Origin: Gammaproteobacteria bacterium 50_400_T64
Lineage (GTDB): Bacteria > Pseudomonadota > Gammaproteobacteria > Pseudomonadales > Porticoccaceae
Reading direction: 5' to 3'
Assembly: GCA_002162755.1 (NCBI GenBank)
Contig: MAAS01000011.1
Location: 23,648 to 87,647 of the forward strand
DNA: 64,000 bases
The notes beneath the pieces are model-generated. The model worked only from the letters and a program-made list of their open reading frames with translations. It had not been told where the DNA came from and made no database searches. Shown in pieces: positions 8,645 through 16,124 of this stretch (position 1 is the first letter of the stretch; every line of letters begins with the position of its first letter). The translations under genes and the position numbers were made by a program.

Positions 8645-9118
8645 TTATTGCGGCAGGGTAATATCGCCATCTTCAACGATGTTAATGGGCACTGGCCACC
8701 AGCCAGAACGTAATTTCGTTTCCAGCTCGTAGTGTAGTTTACGACCCGGCTTATCAAGCAAAGAAGAAATCAAGCGCAGGCCGGCAAGAATGTTCGTCGA
8801 TGCATCAACCTGAACAGTGGTTTCAGAATAAGGGGGAATCTCAGGTATTTGCCCCGCAACACCCTTAACAACCTTTTCACCGTTCAGCTTCAGGGTATAC
8901 GACATTCCTGAAATACTGAGCCCCGAATGGTTGGGGTTGATGATTTTAAGATCGACGCGAAAACGCTGCTCAAGCCCATGGGAGGACAGGGGTTCTATTT
9001 TTACCAAATGCACGGCGGGCTTTTCATAGGCGGGATCAAGCAGCGCACAGGACGACAGCAATGCAGCCAACAATGCCATTGCGCTAAATTGGGCAAACTT
9101 TCTGTTTAAAAGCGTCAC
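8645..9118 (-). CDS. LEA14-like (LEA type 2 / WHy domain) lipoprotein
   Basis: 157 residues. The N-terminal signal sequence ends in a lipobox LSSC around residue 24, so the mature protein is probably a membrane-anchored lipoprotein. The body is one LEA-2 / Water-stress-Hypersensitive-response domain: a fibronectin-III-like beta sandwich recognisable by RVDLKIINPNHSGLSISGM, the Asn-Pro-Asn hallmark, and LNGEKVVKGVAGQIPEIPPY. Bacterial members are linked to desiccation or envelope stress only by analogy. It lies between slyX and a CDF transporter gene, all minus strand, with gaps of 25 and 3 bp, so an operon is likely. Confidence 0.87.
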   Translation of the reverse strand: MTLLNRKFAQFSAMALLAALLSSCALLDPAYEKPAVHLVKIEPLSSHGLEQRFRVDLKIINPNHSGLSISGMSYTLKLNGEKVVKGVAGQIPEIPPYSETTVQVDASTNILAGLRLISSLLDKPGRKLHYELETKLRSGWWPVPINIVEDGDITLPQ

Positions 9119-9121
9119 GGA

Positions 9122-10033
9122 TTAATCCTCCACATCAGGCTCAAAGAAAAGCCATTGCACCTGGGGAAAACGCTGTCGAAATAGGGCCTCGGTACGATTG
9201 ATGTCTGCCACCAACTCATTAGCACCATCCATCACAGCCATTTTTGCCTTCACAGCCACCATGACATCATTGCCCATCTGCAGAGTCAGTAGATTAAACA
9301 CCCTATCGATACTGGATTCATTTTCGAGAAAGGCAATCATCTCCGCTCGCGTATGAGCTTCAACACCCTGCCCCACCAGCAGGGCCTTGATTTCTACACC
9401 TATAAGCACAGCAACGATTATTAGCAACAGGCCAATAGCAATACTGCCCCAGGCATCGTAAATGGGATTACCCGTCACGATAGCTGCCAACAACGCCGCT
9501 GTTGCCAAACTAAGCCCCAATAAAGCGGCCAAATCTTCACCAAACACCACCATTAGCTCACTCTGGCGGGTCTCACGAAACCAGCGCCAGTAACTCTGGT
9601 TCGCCGGGCGAACTTTATTAATCTCCCGCATACAACCCAGCAGTGACAGACCTTCAGCCACCATGGCAAAGACCAGAACACCGACAGCGAGCCAGGGTGA
9701 CTTCAAGGCCTCTGGCTGATGTAGCTTGTGCCAGCCCTCGTAAATTGAAAACACGCCACCCAAAGTGAACAACATCAAGGCCACTAAAAACGACCAAAAA
9801 TAGATCTCTTTACCGTAGCCCAATGGGTAATCGGATGAAGGGGGCTTTTTGGCCCTTTTAATACCGAGTAACAGCAGCAGCTGATTGCTACAATCGGCCA
9901 CGGAGTGAATGGCTTCTGCCAGCATCGCCCCGGAGCCGGTGACCCACGCGGCAAAGCCTTTGGCTATCGCGATGGCGCCATTGGCAAACAGCGCATAGAA
10001 AATACTTTTTAGCGGATCAGCACCCTGAGACAT
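9122..10033 (-). CDS. Cation diffusion facilitator family transporter
   Basis: About 303 residues. Exports divalent cations (Zn, Fe, Mn, Co) from the cytoplasm by proton antiport. The membrane domain shows the CDF metal-site motif HSVADCSNQ in TM2 and the acidic partner GEDLAALLG in TM5. A short cytoplasmic domain follows with VKAKMAVMDGANELVADINR, a ferredoxin-like fold. The start is uncertain: ATG at 10033 (MSQGADPLKS) fits homologues best, while ATG at 10048 or GTG at 10096 would extend it. The gene is divergent from htpX, and the longest reading would leave only 23 bp between the two start codons. Metal specificity cannot be read from the sequence. Confidence 0.87.
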   Translation of the reverse strand: MSQGADPLKSIFYALFANGAIAIAKGFAAWVTGSGAMLAEAIHSVADCSNQLLLLLGIKRAKKPPSSDYPLGYGKEIYFWSFLVALMLFTLGGVFSIYEGWHKLHQPEALKSPWLAVGVLVFAMVAEGLSLLGCMREINKVRPANQSYWRWFRETRQSELMVVFGEDLAALLGLSLATAALLAAIVTGNPIYDAWGSIAIGLLLIIVAVLIGVEIKALLVGQGVEAHTRAEMIAFLENESSIDRVFNLLTLQMGNDVMVAVKAKMAVMDGANELVADINRTEALFRQRFPQVQWLFFEPDVED

Positions 10034-10119
10034 ATGTTTATTAACCATTGAATTTTTGACAACAGGGCGCATCTTAATAGACTCAAGCCTTGTCACGCCA
10101 TCATCAAAAGGAGTTTTAC

Positions 10120-11010
10120 GTGTTACGCATCGGTTTATTTCTCGCGACTAACATCGCCATACTCGCACTGGTCACCACCATCTTTCAGATTTTCGGCCTC
10201 GAACAGTATCTCGCCACCCAGGGTGTGAACGCCAATATGACAGGGCTTCTCATCATGTGTGCCGTGTTCGGTTTTGCCGGCTCGCTCATTTCGCTATTCA
10301 TGTCGAAATGGATGGCCAAGCGCAGCACCGGCACGCAAATCATTACTGAAGCCTCTAATGCAGACGAGCGCTGGCTGCTAGAAACGGTGGCCGAGCTGGC
10401 GCGTAAAGCCGATATCGGCATGCCCGAAGTGGGTATTTTTCAGGCTCAGCAGTCCAACGCCTTCGCCACTGGCTGGAACAAAAACAATGCACTGGTTGCC
10501 GTCAGTACCGGGCTGTTCAGCCGCTTTAGTAAAGACGAAATAAAGGCCGTACTGGCCCACGAAATCGGCCACGTCGCCAATGGCGATATGATCACCCTGA
10601 CGCTGATTCAAGGCGTAGTGAACACCTTCGTGATGTTTTTTGCCCGCATCATCGGCTCGTTTATCGACAAAGCGGTGTTTAAAAATGACCGACCCGGCAT
10701 TGGCTATTTTGTCACCGTCATGGTGCTGCAAGTCGTACTCGGTATTCTTGCCTCCACCATTGTGATGGCCTTTTCACGCTGGCGTGAGTACCGTGCCGAT
10801 GCGGCTGGTGCCCACCTTGCGACACGGGGCGCAATGATTGCTGCACTGCAAAAACTGCAGGCCGAAACCCAGGCTCATGTGCCCAGTGAAATGCCCGATA
10901 CGATGACAGCATTGGCTATTTCCGGTGGCTGGAAAAAGCATGCCAGCAAACTATTTATGTCGCACCCTCCACTGGAAGAACGCATCGAAGCCCTACGCCG
11001 GGGCGTTTAA
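10120..11010 (+). CDS. htpX: Membrane-bound zinc protease HtpX
   Basis: 296 residues from a GTG that follows AAAAGGAG by six bases. The M48 zinc site HEIGH is at 147-151, with the third ligand Glu in [11 protein letters not shown] near 230. N-terminal membrane helices (about 3-27 and 40-60) and two more after the active site (about 160-220) place it in the inner membrane with a cytoplasmic catalytic site. HtpX degrades damaged membrane proteins together with FtsH in envelope heat shock; in E. coli it is controlled by Cpx, but no such box was identified here. The adjacent Rieske gene begins one base after its stop codon. Confidence 0.94.
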   Translation: MLRIGLFLATNIAILALVTTIFQIFGLEQYLATQGVNANMTGLLIMCAVFGFAGSLISLFMSKWMAKRSTGTQIITEASNADERWLLETVAELARKADIGMPEVGIFQAQQSNAFATGWNKNNALVAVSTGLFSRFSKDEIKAVLAHEIGHVANGDMITLTLIQGVVNTFVMFFARIIGSFIDKAVFKNDRPGIGYFVTVMVLQVVLGILASTIVMAFSRWREYRADAAGAHLATRGAMIAALQKLQAETQAHVPSEMPDTMTALAISGGWKKHASKLFMSHPPLEERIEALRRGV

Positions 11011-11011
11011 T

Positions 11012-11371
11012 TTGTCATTAGAAGGCACCTACCCCCAGCTACTTTGCGCCATCGACGACATCCCCGTCGACGGTGCAAAGGGGTTTCAACTGGATAAATT
11101 TAATAGTATTTTCGCGGTGCGAAAAGATGGCGAGCTTTACCTCTATCGCAATCGCTGCCCCCATGCCCGTCTCGAACTCAACTGGATGCCCGACCGCTTT
11201 CTCGACAGAAATCGTGACTACATCTTATGTGCCGCCCATGGGGCCTTGTTTGAAATTGACAGTGGCGACTGCGTTTCCGGCCCCTGCCCTGGCACTCGCC
11301 TCAGCCCTGTCGCCCACACAATTGTCGATGGGCAGCTATATCTGAGTGAAGCCCCCCTCGATAACGAATAA
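11012..11371 (+). CDS. Rieske [2Fe-2S] ferredoxin-like protein
   Basis: About 119 residues. It has the two Rieske cluster half-sites: CPH near residue 48 and CAAHG about 22 residues later, each giving one Cys and one His ligand. The remaining sequence is the short beta-sheet domain common to Rieske ferredoxins of oxygenase systems and NirD-like proteins (DGELYLYRNR before the first site, PVAHTIVDGQLYL at the end). No oxygenase partner is adjacent, so its electron-transfer partner is unknown. No good ATG exists after htpX; I start it at TTG 11012, one base after the htpX stop, with GGGGCG upstream. An in-frame start inside htpX is possible. Confidence 0.8.
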   Translation: MSLEGTYPQLLCAIDDIPVDGAKGFQLDKFNSIFAVRKDGELYLYRNRCPHARLELNWMPDRFLDRNRDYILCAAHGALFEIDSGDCVSGPCPGTRLSPVAHTIVDGQLYLSEAPLDNE

Positions 11372-11464
11372 GCTCAAGCGCTTTACTGTTCGACTGGGGC
11401 TGTATGCAATACAATCCCTTCGCTAAGAAATCTCCACCTCCCTACACATCAAAGGAATCTCATC

Positions 11465-11854
11465 ATGAGTAAAGTAGAAGACCATATTGCCATCCGTGAA
11501 CTCGCCGCCCGCTATAACCGTGCTTTCGACTACGGCAATCCCGAAGCCTGGGTTGAGTGCTTTACTGAAGATGGCAGCTTTGAAATGGGCAGTAAAACAT
11601 TGGCTGCTGGCCACACCGACCTGCTCGCCTTTGCGAAGAAAATGATCCCCACCATGAAAGTGAAGCATTGCACCACTGACGCCATCGTTGAAGTTGACGG
11701 CGACACGGGCACCCACGATGCCTATCTGATTCTGGTGGGCTGTGGCGATAAAGTCAGCGTTATTAACTCCGGCCGCTATATCGACGCCGTGGTTAAAGTT
11801 AACGGCCAGTGGAAATTCAAGCAGCGCGTGGTCGATATTGATGACAAGAGCTAA
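11465..11854 (+). CDS. SnoaL-like / nuclear transport factor 2 family protein
   Basis: 129 residues. One NTF2-like cone domain of the SnoaL_4 type: opening helix DHIAIRELAARYNRAFDYGN, then WVECFTEDGSFEMG and a C-terminal strand pair ending WKFKQRVVDID. Family members are small dehydratases, isomerases or ligand-binding proteins; the substrate is not evident. The conserved Tyr and Asp near the N-terminus (Y and D of RAFDYG) fit the dehydratase branch, but this is weak evidence. The gene has its own ribosome site (AAAGGAA) and is followed by a strong terminator, so it is probably a single-gene unit. Confidence 0.8.
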   Translation: MSKVEDHIAIRELAARYNRAFDYGNPEAWVECFTEDGSFEMGSKTLAAGHTDLLAFAKKMIPTMKVKHCTTDAIVEVDGDTGTHDAYLILVGCGDKVSVINSGRYIDAVVKVNGQWKFKQRVVDIDDKS

Positions 11855-11885
11855 TTAACCCTGCTCTGTTAAGCCGCTCAATCAA

Positions 11886-11921
11886 GCCCCCGCCCCTTTA
11901 TAAAGAGGCGGGGGCTTTTTT
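11886..11921 (+). terminator. Intrinsic terminator after the SnoaL-like gene
   Basis: GC-rich stem GCCCCCGCC/GGCGGGGGC with an inner AT-rich continuation (CTTT/AAAG), followed by six T. It lies 32 bases after the stop codon and ends just before the convergent sfsA gene. Confidence 0.9.
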
Positions 11922-11933
11922 ATGGGAGGCGTC

Positions 11934-12647
11934 TTAACTCACCGGCGCTAAAAACCTCAGCTTTCTGTCGACCACAATTTCATCCGGACTCAGACTGCAG
12001 CCATAAACCAGTACTTCAACACCGGCCTCGACAGCCTCCGCTAATGCCTGTGAATACGCCGGATCAACCTCCTGCGCCGCAGCCACCTCGTCAATGTCAG
12101 TCAACTGCACGCAAAAAACCAACACCCCCCGCTGCCCCTGCTCAACAACGTGCATTAACTCCCGCAAGTGCTTGGCACCCCGGGTCGTGACCGCATCGGG
12201 AAAGCGCGCCTGCCTGCCCTCTGCTTCCAGAGTGACACTCTTCACTTCGACAAAACACTGAGCCTCGCCCTGTTCGAGCAGAATATCGATGCGGCTATTT
12301 TCCTCGCCGTAACGCACCTCGGTACGCAAAGTGTCGAAACTCTGTAATTCACTGATCACGCCATTTTCGATGGCTTCAACAACCAGCTTATTGGGCCGCG
12401 CAGTATTCACTCCGGCCAGTCGCCCGCCTTTGGTGGTAATGATTTCCAGGGTGCCGGGCAATTTACGCTTTGGGTTATCCGACCGGGAGAACCAGCAGGG
12501 CTGGCCCGGCGTCAGGCAATTCTTCATCGAGCCCGTGTTAGCGCAGTGAATCGTTAACTCACTACCATCGCTCAGCTTTATATCGGCAAAGAACCGTTTG
12601 TAACGTTTAATAAAGGTGGCTTTCTCAAAGGCAGGGGAAATTTTCAT
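11934..12647 (-). CDS. sfsA: Sugar fermentation stimulation protein SfsA
   Basis: 237 residues from the ATG at 12647. The family has an N-terminal OB-like domain (KRYKRFFADIKLSDGSEL, then HCANTGSM) and a PD-(D/E)xK nuclease-like core. In that core the Asp of RIDILLE and the ExK of CFVEVKS are visible, followed by FPDAVTTRGAKHL. SfsA binds DNA and affects maltose metabolism genes in E. coli; its exact role is unsettled. It sits next to the aminotransferase and dksA, an arrangement also seen in Pseudomonas and, without the aminotransferase, in E. coli. Confidence 0.93.
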   Translation of the reverse strand: MKISPAFEKATFIKRYKRFFADIKLSDGSELTIHCANTGSMKNCLTPGQPCWFSRSDNPKRKLPGTLEIITTKGGRLAGVNTARPNKLVVEAIENGVISELQSFDTLRTEVRYGEENSRIDILLEQGEAQCFVEVKSVTLEAEGRQARFPDAVTTRGAKHLRELMHVVEQGQRGVLVFCVQLTDIDEVAAAQEVDPAYSQALAEAVEAGVEVLVYGCSLSPDEIVVDRKLRFLAPVS

Positions 12648-12694
12648 CGACAACTCATCGTTTAATTCAGCTCGAATTCTTCAACACCAAAGCA

Positions 12695-13870
12695 TTAGCT
12701 CGCCAGTGCTTTGCTCAGACGTTCGACGGCCAGTTCAAGCCTGTCCATCGGCTGGGTATAGGAAAAGCGCACATGCTGACGTGCCAAATGCTCACCAAAA
12801 TCCGTGCCCGGCGTAAACGCCACTTCCGCTCGCTCGAGCATATCCCAGCAAAAGGCCTCGCTATCAGCGGCCAGCTTCTCAATACCCGCATAGATATAAA
12901 ATGCGCCTGCCGGCATATTAGGAATACTGAAACCGAGTTCGCGAAGAGCAGGTACAAGGTAATCCCGGCGCTGGCGAAACTCTGCACGACGGGCCTCCAT
13001 AATTTCAATCGTCGCCGGCTCAAAAGCCCCCAAGGCGGCATATTGAGCGATGCTGGGCGGTGAAATATAAAAGTTCTGCGCCATGATGTTTATCGGCTCA
13101 AGGGCATCTTCCGGCACTACCATCCAGCCGAGACGCCAGCCGGTCATACCGAAGTACTTCGAGAAGCTGTTAATCACCATGGCGTCATTATTGATTTCAA
13201 GAATAGAACTCTCTTGCTGGTCATAAACCAGGCCGTGATAGAGCTCGTCCATAATCAGCACGCCATTGTGGCTCGCCACTACGTCGTTGATGCCGCGCTG
13301 ATTATCGCGAGAAAGCATCTCGCCGGTGGGGTTGCTAGGCGATGCCACCAAAACGCCTACCGTATTGTCCTGCCAGTATGCGGCAACGGCCTCAGGCGTT
13401 AATTGATAGGCATTGTCGGCATCAACAGGGATAAGTTGGGGCTCACCACCAGCCCGGCGCACAAAATTGGCATTGCAGGGGTAGCCGGGGTCGGTCAGCT
13501 GCAGACCATCACCCGGATTAATAATGAGGTCACAAATTAAACCGAGAGCGGCACTACTGCCCGTGGTCACCACAACCCGCTCTGCAGGAATATTCAAGCC
13601 ATAACGCGTTTGATAAAACCCCGCGATAGCTTCACGTAATTCAATAATCCCAAAGGAAGGCGTATAGAAGGTTTTTTCATCACGCAGCGCGGCGCTCGCC
13701 GCTTCGATAATTGCCGGCGCCGTGGGAAAAGCGGGCTCCCCAGCCTCCATGCGCACGATATCGCGCCCCTGAGCCTCCATTTTCACGGCAGCCTCAAGAA
13801 AATCGACTACTTTAAACGATGTCATACCCTCAATTCTTGAGGCATATTGACGTTGAATTCCATCCGACAT
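12695..13870 (-). CDS. PLP-dependent class I/II aminotransferase
   Basis: 391 residues. Fold-type I aminotransferase: an N-terminal substrate segment (MEAGEPAFPTA), the cofactor-binding TTGSSAALGLI near 100, ASPSNPTGE near 180, and the Schiff-base lysine in NSFSKYFGMTGWRLGW near 238-253. The C-terminal Arg that binds the substrate carboxylate is in HVRFSY. By synteny it matches the aspartate/aromatic-type aminotransferase next to dksA in Pseudomonas. The amino donor and acceptor are not determined. I start at ATG 13870 because GGGAAG lies seven bases upstream; an in-frame ATG at 13906 would add 12 residues. It is divergent from dksA. Confidence 0.9.
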   Translation of the reverse strand: MSDGIQRQYASRIEGMTSFKVVDFLEAAVKMEAQGRDIVRMEAGEPAFPTAPAIIEAASAALRDEKTFYTPSFGIIELREAIAGFYQTRYGLNIPAERVVVTTGSSAALGLICDLIINPGDGLQLTDPGYPCNANFVRRAGGEPQLIPVDADNAYQLTPEAVAAYWQDNTVGVLVASPSNPTGEMLSRDNQRGINDVVASHNGVLIMDELYHGLVYDQQESSILEINNDAMVINSFSKYFGMTGWRLGWMVVPEDALEPINIMAQNFYISPPSIAQYAALGAFEPATIEIMEARRAEFRQRRDYLVPALRELGFSIPNMPAGAFYIYAGIEKLAADSEAFCWDMLERAEVAFTPGTDFGEHLARQHVRFSYTQPMDRLELAVERLSKALAS

Positions 13871-13944
13871 AGCGCGCTTCCCATTACATCTGGAAAAATC
13901 AGGCATTGTAGGCCATGAATCAACGTCTTTAATACAAAATAGAC

Positions 13945-13973
13945 TTGAAAAATTCGTCCAGTGGCACTATAAA
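13945..13973 (+). promoter_or_regulatory. Sigma-70 promoter of dksA
   Basis: TTGAAA, a 17-base spacer, then TATAAA; the -10 ends 38 bases before the dksA ATG. It lies in the gap divergent from the aminotransferase. Confidence 0.65.
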
Positions 13974-14011
13974 GTCCTGCTTCGCGACAGCATTAAAAAC
14001 GGAACACATCC

Positions 14012-14461
14012 ATGCCCAAGAAAAAAGCGGCCAAAGCGTCCACTCTAACCCTGCACGGCCAAGCTCCCTATAAGGAGAAAAAGGGTGAAGAGTACATGAA
14101 TGAAAATCAGCAGGAGCACTTTAAAACGCTGCTCCAGGCGTGGAAGCAGGAGCTAATGGAAGAGGTTGATCGCACCGTCAGTCATATGAAAGACGAAGCG
14201 GCAAACTTCCCCGACCCGGCTGACCGGGCCACTCAGGAAGAAGAGTTCAGCCTCGAATTGCGCACCCGCGACAGGGAGCGTAAGTTGATCAAGAAAATTG
14301 ACTCCACTATGGAGCTGCTCGATGCCGATGACTACGGCTACTGCGATCAGTGTGGTGTCGATATTGGCATTCGCCGACTTGAAGCCCGCCCCACCGCAAC
14401 CCTCTGTGTCGATTGCAAAACCCTCGACGAAATCAAAGAGAGACAAGTTAGCGGCGGCTAA
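14012..14461 (+). CDS. dksA: RNA polymerase-binding transcription factor DksA
   Basis: 149 residues. Binds the RNA polymerase secondary channel and, with ppGpp, represses stable RNA and activates amino-acid genes. The coiled-coil tip carries the essential acidic motif DPADRATQEEEF at about residues 69-80. The four-cysteine zinc finger is seen as CDQC near 112 and CVDC near 133, with GIRRLEARPTA between them. The N-terminal extension before YMNENQQEHF matches that of E. coli DksA, supporting the ATG at 14012. gluQRS begins 21 bases after the stop codon, the usual dksA-gluQRS pair. Confidence 0.96.
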   Translation: MPKKKAAKASTLTLHGQAPYKEKKGEEYMNENQQEHFKTLLQAWKQELMEEVDRTVSHMKDEAANFPDPADRATQEEEFSLELRTRDRERKLIKKIDSTMELLDADDYGYCDQCGVDIGIRRLEARPTATLCVDCKTLDEIKERQVSGG

Positions 14462-14482
14462 AACTTCCCCGACTGCCAATCA

Positions 14483-15388
14483 ATGGCTGTCAGCTCTTAT
14501 ATTGGCCGGTTTGCACCCTCGCCCACCGGCCCTCTCCACAAAGGTTCACTGCTCGCCGCTCTGGCAAGCTTTCTCGATGCCCGAGCTAACGGCGGCCAAT
14601 GGTTGTTGCGCATTGACGACCTGGATCCTCCGCGGGAAATCCCCGGTGCCGCAGATCGTATACTCCGGCAACTGGATGAGCACGGCTTGCACTGGGACGG
14701 CCCCGTTCTTTATCAAAGTACACGACTACCCGCCTATAAAGAGGCACTGCAGCAACTAAGCTGTGCTGGTCTGCTGTATGCCTGCTACTGCAACCGAGCG
14801 CGGCTGCGCACATTGGGCGGACGCTACGACGGGAAATGCCGGATACATAATCTCCACGCCAGCGCCACAATCCACGACAAGCCCCATGCCACCCGTATTC
14901 AACTGCCAGAGCAAAGCACCGTCACCTTTAAGGATGTAATTCAAGGCCCGTTGCTTTTTGATCTGAACAAGGCTGGAGATTTTATTCTCTGGCGTCGCGA
15001 TCAACTTTCCGCCTATCAACTAGCCTGTAGCCTAGATGACGACCATCAAGGTATTAGCCACGTTATTCGCGGTAGCGACTTGCTCGACTCAACACCTCGG
15101 CAAATACACCTCTCGCACTGCCTGGCGCTTGAGACACCGCAATACGGTCATATTCCGGTATTGAGTAATGCCGAGGGCCAAAAACTCAGCAAACAAAACC
15201 ATGCACCTGAACTCAGCTCCGATAAGACCACCTCTAACCTGATTGATTGCCTGGGCTTACTGGGCTTTAGCATCCCCTCAGAATTGAGTAACAGCTCAAA
15301 CCAACAACTACTTAACTGGGCAATTGATCACTGGCAACTAAGTAATGTACCTGTTCTTCGCAGGGTGACAGAAAGTGACAGTCCTTAA
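14483..15388 (+). CDS. gluQ: Glutamyl-queuosine tRNA(Asp) synthetase
   Basis: 301 residues. Activates glutamate and attaches it to the queuosine base of tRNA-Asp rather than to a tRNA 3' end. It is a truncated glutamyl-tRNA synthetase lacking the anticodon-binding half. The class I signature is in FAPSPTGPLHKGSL at 10-23. The zinc ligands typical of GluQRS are in CYCNRARLRTLGGRYDGKC, and the KMSKS-like loop reads KLSKQNH. The gene is paired with dksA upstream; downstream is the long small-RNA region instead of pcnB directly. Confidence 0.95.
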   Translation: MAVSSYIGRFAPSPTGPLHKGSLLAALASFLDARANGGQWLLRIDDLDPPREIPGAADRILRQLDEHGLHWDGPVLYQSTRLPAYKEALQQLSCAGLLYACYCNRARLRTLGGRYDGKCRIHNLHASATIHDKPHATRIQLPEQSTVTFKDVIQGPLLFDLNKAGDFILWRRDQLSAYQLACSLDDDHQGISHVIRGSDLLDSTPRQIHLSHCLALETPQYGHIPVLSNAEGQKLSKQNHAPELSSDKTTSNLIDCLGLLGFSIPSELSNSSNQQLLNWAIDHWQLSNVPVLRRVTESDSP

Positions 15389-15389
15389 A

Positions 15390-15414
15390 AAAAATGTCGC
15401 AATCAAACATTTTT
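15390..15414 (+). terminator. Possible weak terminator after gluQRS
   Basis: AAAAATGT and ACATTTTT form an 8-bp AT-rich stem with a nine-base loop, starting two bases after the gluQRS stop codon. The stem has only one G-C-rich step, so termination would be weak. Confidence 0.3.
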
Positions 15415-15454
15415 AGCTATAAAGGCCCCCGCTCTAAGCGTGTTTTTTTCTAAG

Positions 15455-15493
15455 AAAACCTTTGCACAGTTCACACTTTCTGAGTAATATAAT
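15455..15493 (+). promoter_or_regulatory. Promoter region of small RNA copy 1, with shared CCTTTGC box
   Basis: AAAACCTTTGC at 15455-15465 and TATAAT at 15488-15493, exactly 22 bases apart. The same pair with the same spacing precedes copy 2. The TATAAT box is a perfect sigma-70 -10 element; a good -35 is missing at 17 bases, which suggests help from an activator bound near the CCTTTGC box. Predicted RNA start is around 15500. Confidence 0.6.
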
Positions 15494-15499
15494 TCGCAC

Positions 15500-15654
15500 T
15501 TATAACAATAATGAATGTGCAGAATATATAAAATATAATAAGAACAATAGAAAATAATAATAAATATTGATGAGTTGCTATACGTTTTAAGGGTGGGTTA
15601 GATCCGTAAATACGTGGCATTTTAAAAAAGGGAAGCCCTCGGGCTTCCCTTTTT
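15500..15654 (+). ncRNA. Candidate small RNA, copy 1 (tandem pair at the crcZ locus)
   Basis: A predicted transcript of about 155 nt from the TATAAT box to a strong terminator. Near the 5' end, GCAC/GTGC (15496-15499 and 15517-15520) can form a small hairpin. A purine-rich stretch follows with AAN-type repeats, for example AACAATAA near 15504 and AATAATAATAAATA at 15553-15566, resembling Hfq/Crc-binding AANAANAA motifs. A conserved core of 39 nt (15567-15605, opening TTGATGAGTTGCTATACG) comes next, then TGGCAT and the terminator. The core, TGGCAT and terminator recur in copy 2 about 270 bp downstream. There is no plausible protein gene here. Function is inferred only from location and motifs: in Pseudomonas this gap carries cbrAB and the sponge RNA CrcZ. 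Confidence 0.7.
15624..15654 (+). terminator. Intrinsic terminator of small RNA copy 1
   Basis: GGGAAGCCC/GGGCTTCCC stem (15630-15638 and 15641-15649) with A6 before and T5 after it. Nearly identical to the terminator of copy 2. Confidence 0.9.
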
Positions 15655-15745
15655 ACTGTCTGCAGATTTTAATCTCGAAATTTTTCCCAGGCTTCGAGAC
15701 ATACATATTCACCAATGATTTATAACCTGATTAAAAATAATCATA

Positions 15746-15784
15746 AAAACCTTTGCTTAATTTCCACATCACGCTTATTATAAT
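15746..15784 (+). promoter_or_regulatory. Promoter region of small RNA copy 2, with shared CCTTTGC box
   Basis: AAAACCTTTGC at 15746-15756 and TATAAT at 15779-15784, the same 22-base spacing as in copy 1 although the bases between them are mostly different. That pattern, boxes kept and spacer diverged, argues that both boxes are under selection. Predicted RNA start is around 15791. Confidence 0.6.
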
Positions 15785-15790
15785 TTCAAG

Positions 15791-15924
15791 TCATCTAAAG
15801 AATGACTGAAAAGAATAACAATAAATAATAATAATAACTTGATGAGTTGCTATACGTTTTAGGGTGGGTTAGATCCAGAAACACATGGCATATTAAAAAG
15901 GGAAGCCTTCGGGCTTCCCTTTTT
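15791..15924 (+). ncRNA. Candidate small RNA, copy 2 (tandem pair at the crcZ locus)
   Basis: A predicted transcript of about 134 nt. AGTCAT/ATGACT (15789-15794 and 15802-15807) can form a hairpin at the 5' end. An uninterrupted AAN-repeat tract follows (15811-15838: AATAACAATAA, then AATAATAATAATAA), a good match to the AANAANAA motif bound by Hfq with Crc. The 38-nt core (15839-15876) differs from copy 1 by one missing A. The copy ends with TGGCAT and a UUCG-loop terminator. The tandem arrangement recalls duplicated regulatory RNAs such as PrrF1/2, but the sequence is not one I can name. The next gene, pcnB, starts 200 bp downstream. Confidence 0.7.
15896..15924 (+). terminator. Intrinsic terminator of small RNA copy 2
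   Basis: GGGAAGCC, a TTCG tetraloop, GGCTTCCC (15900-15919), preceded by A-rich sequence and followed by T5. Confidence 0.92.
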
Positions 15925-16042
15925 GCTACCTACTTATTTCCTTCCAGACATTCCCCCTCTAACAAACGGCCTCTGGCAACGAAGCAGACAATAAAATCTC
16001 AACCGGATTCTTCAACAGCTCGACTGCTAATACGATTCACCT

Positions 16043-16052
16043 CCCCCCCCCC
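16043..16052. repeat. Ten-base C homopolymer upstream of pcnB
   Basis: An uninterrupted run of ten C in the pcnB leader, 73 bases before the chosen start codon. Runs of this length are prone to slippage. Confidence 0.9.
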
Positions 16053-16124
16053 ACATCCACCACAGGCTGTATGCTAGACTCACGCCCCTATTTCTTCACA
16101 TCCAAAGGTTTCCAAGCCCACTCC

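Noticed and set aside
11012..11371. Rieske gene as a C-terminal fusion or frameshifted continuation of htpX
   Set aside because: htpX has a normal C-terminus and stop codon, and the Rieske domain is complete on its own; closeness is enough to explain the overlap of frames.
15421..15500. Sigma-54 promoter for the small RNAs, as expected for crcZ
   Set aside because: No GG-N10-GC pattern was found at a useful place before either copy; the shared TATAAT points to sigma-70.
15567..15924. The two similar elements as part of a CRISPR array
   Set aside because: Only two units about 270 bp apart, each ending in an intrinsic terminator; no regular spacers and no cas genes.
15847..16077. Open reading frame of 76 codons across small RNA copy 2 and the C tract
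   Set aside because: It runs through a terminator, has no ribosome site, and its composition follows the repeats.
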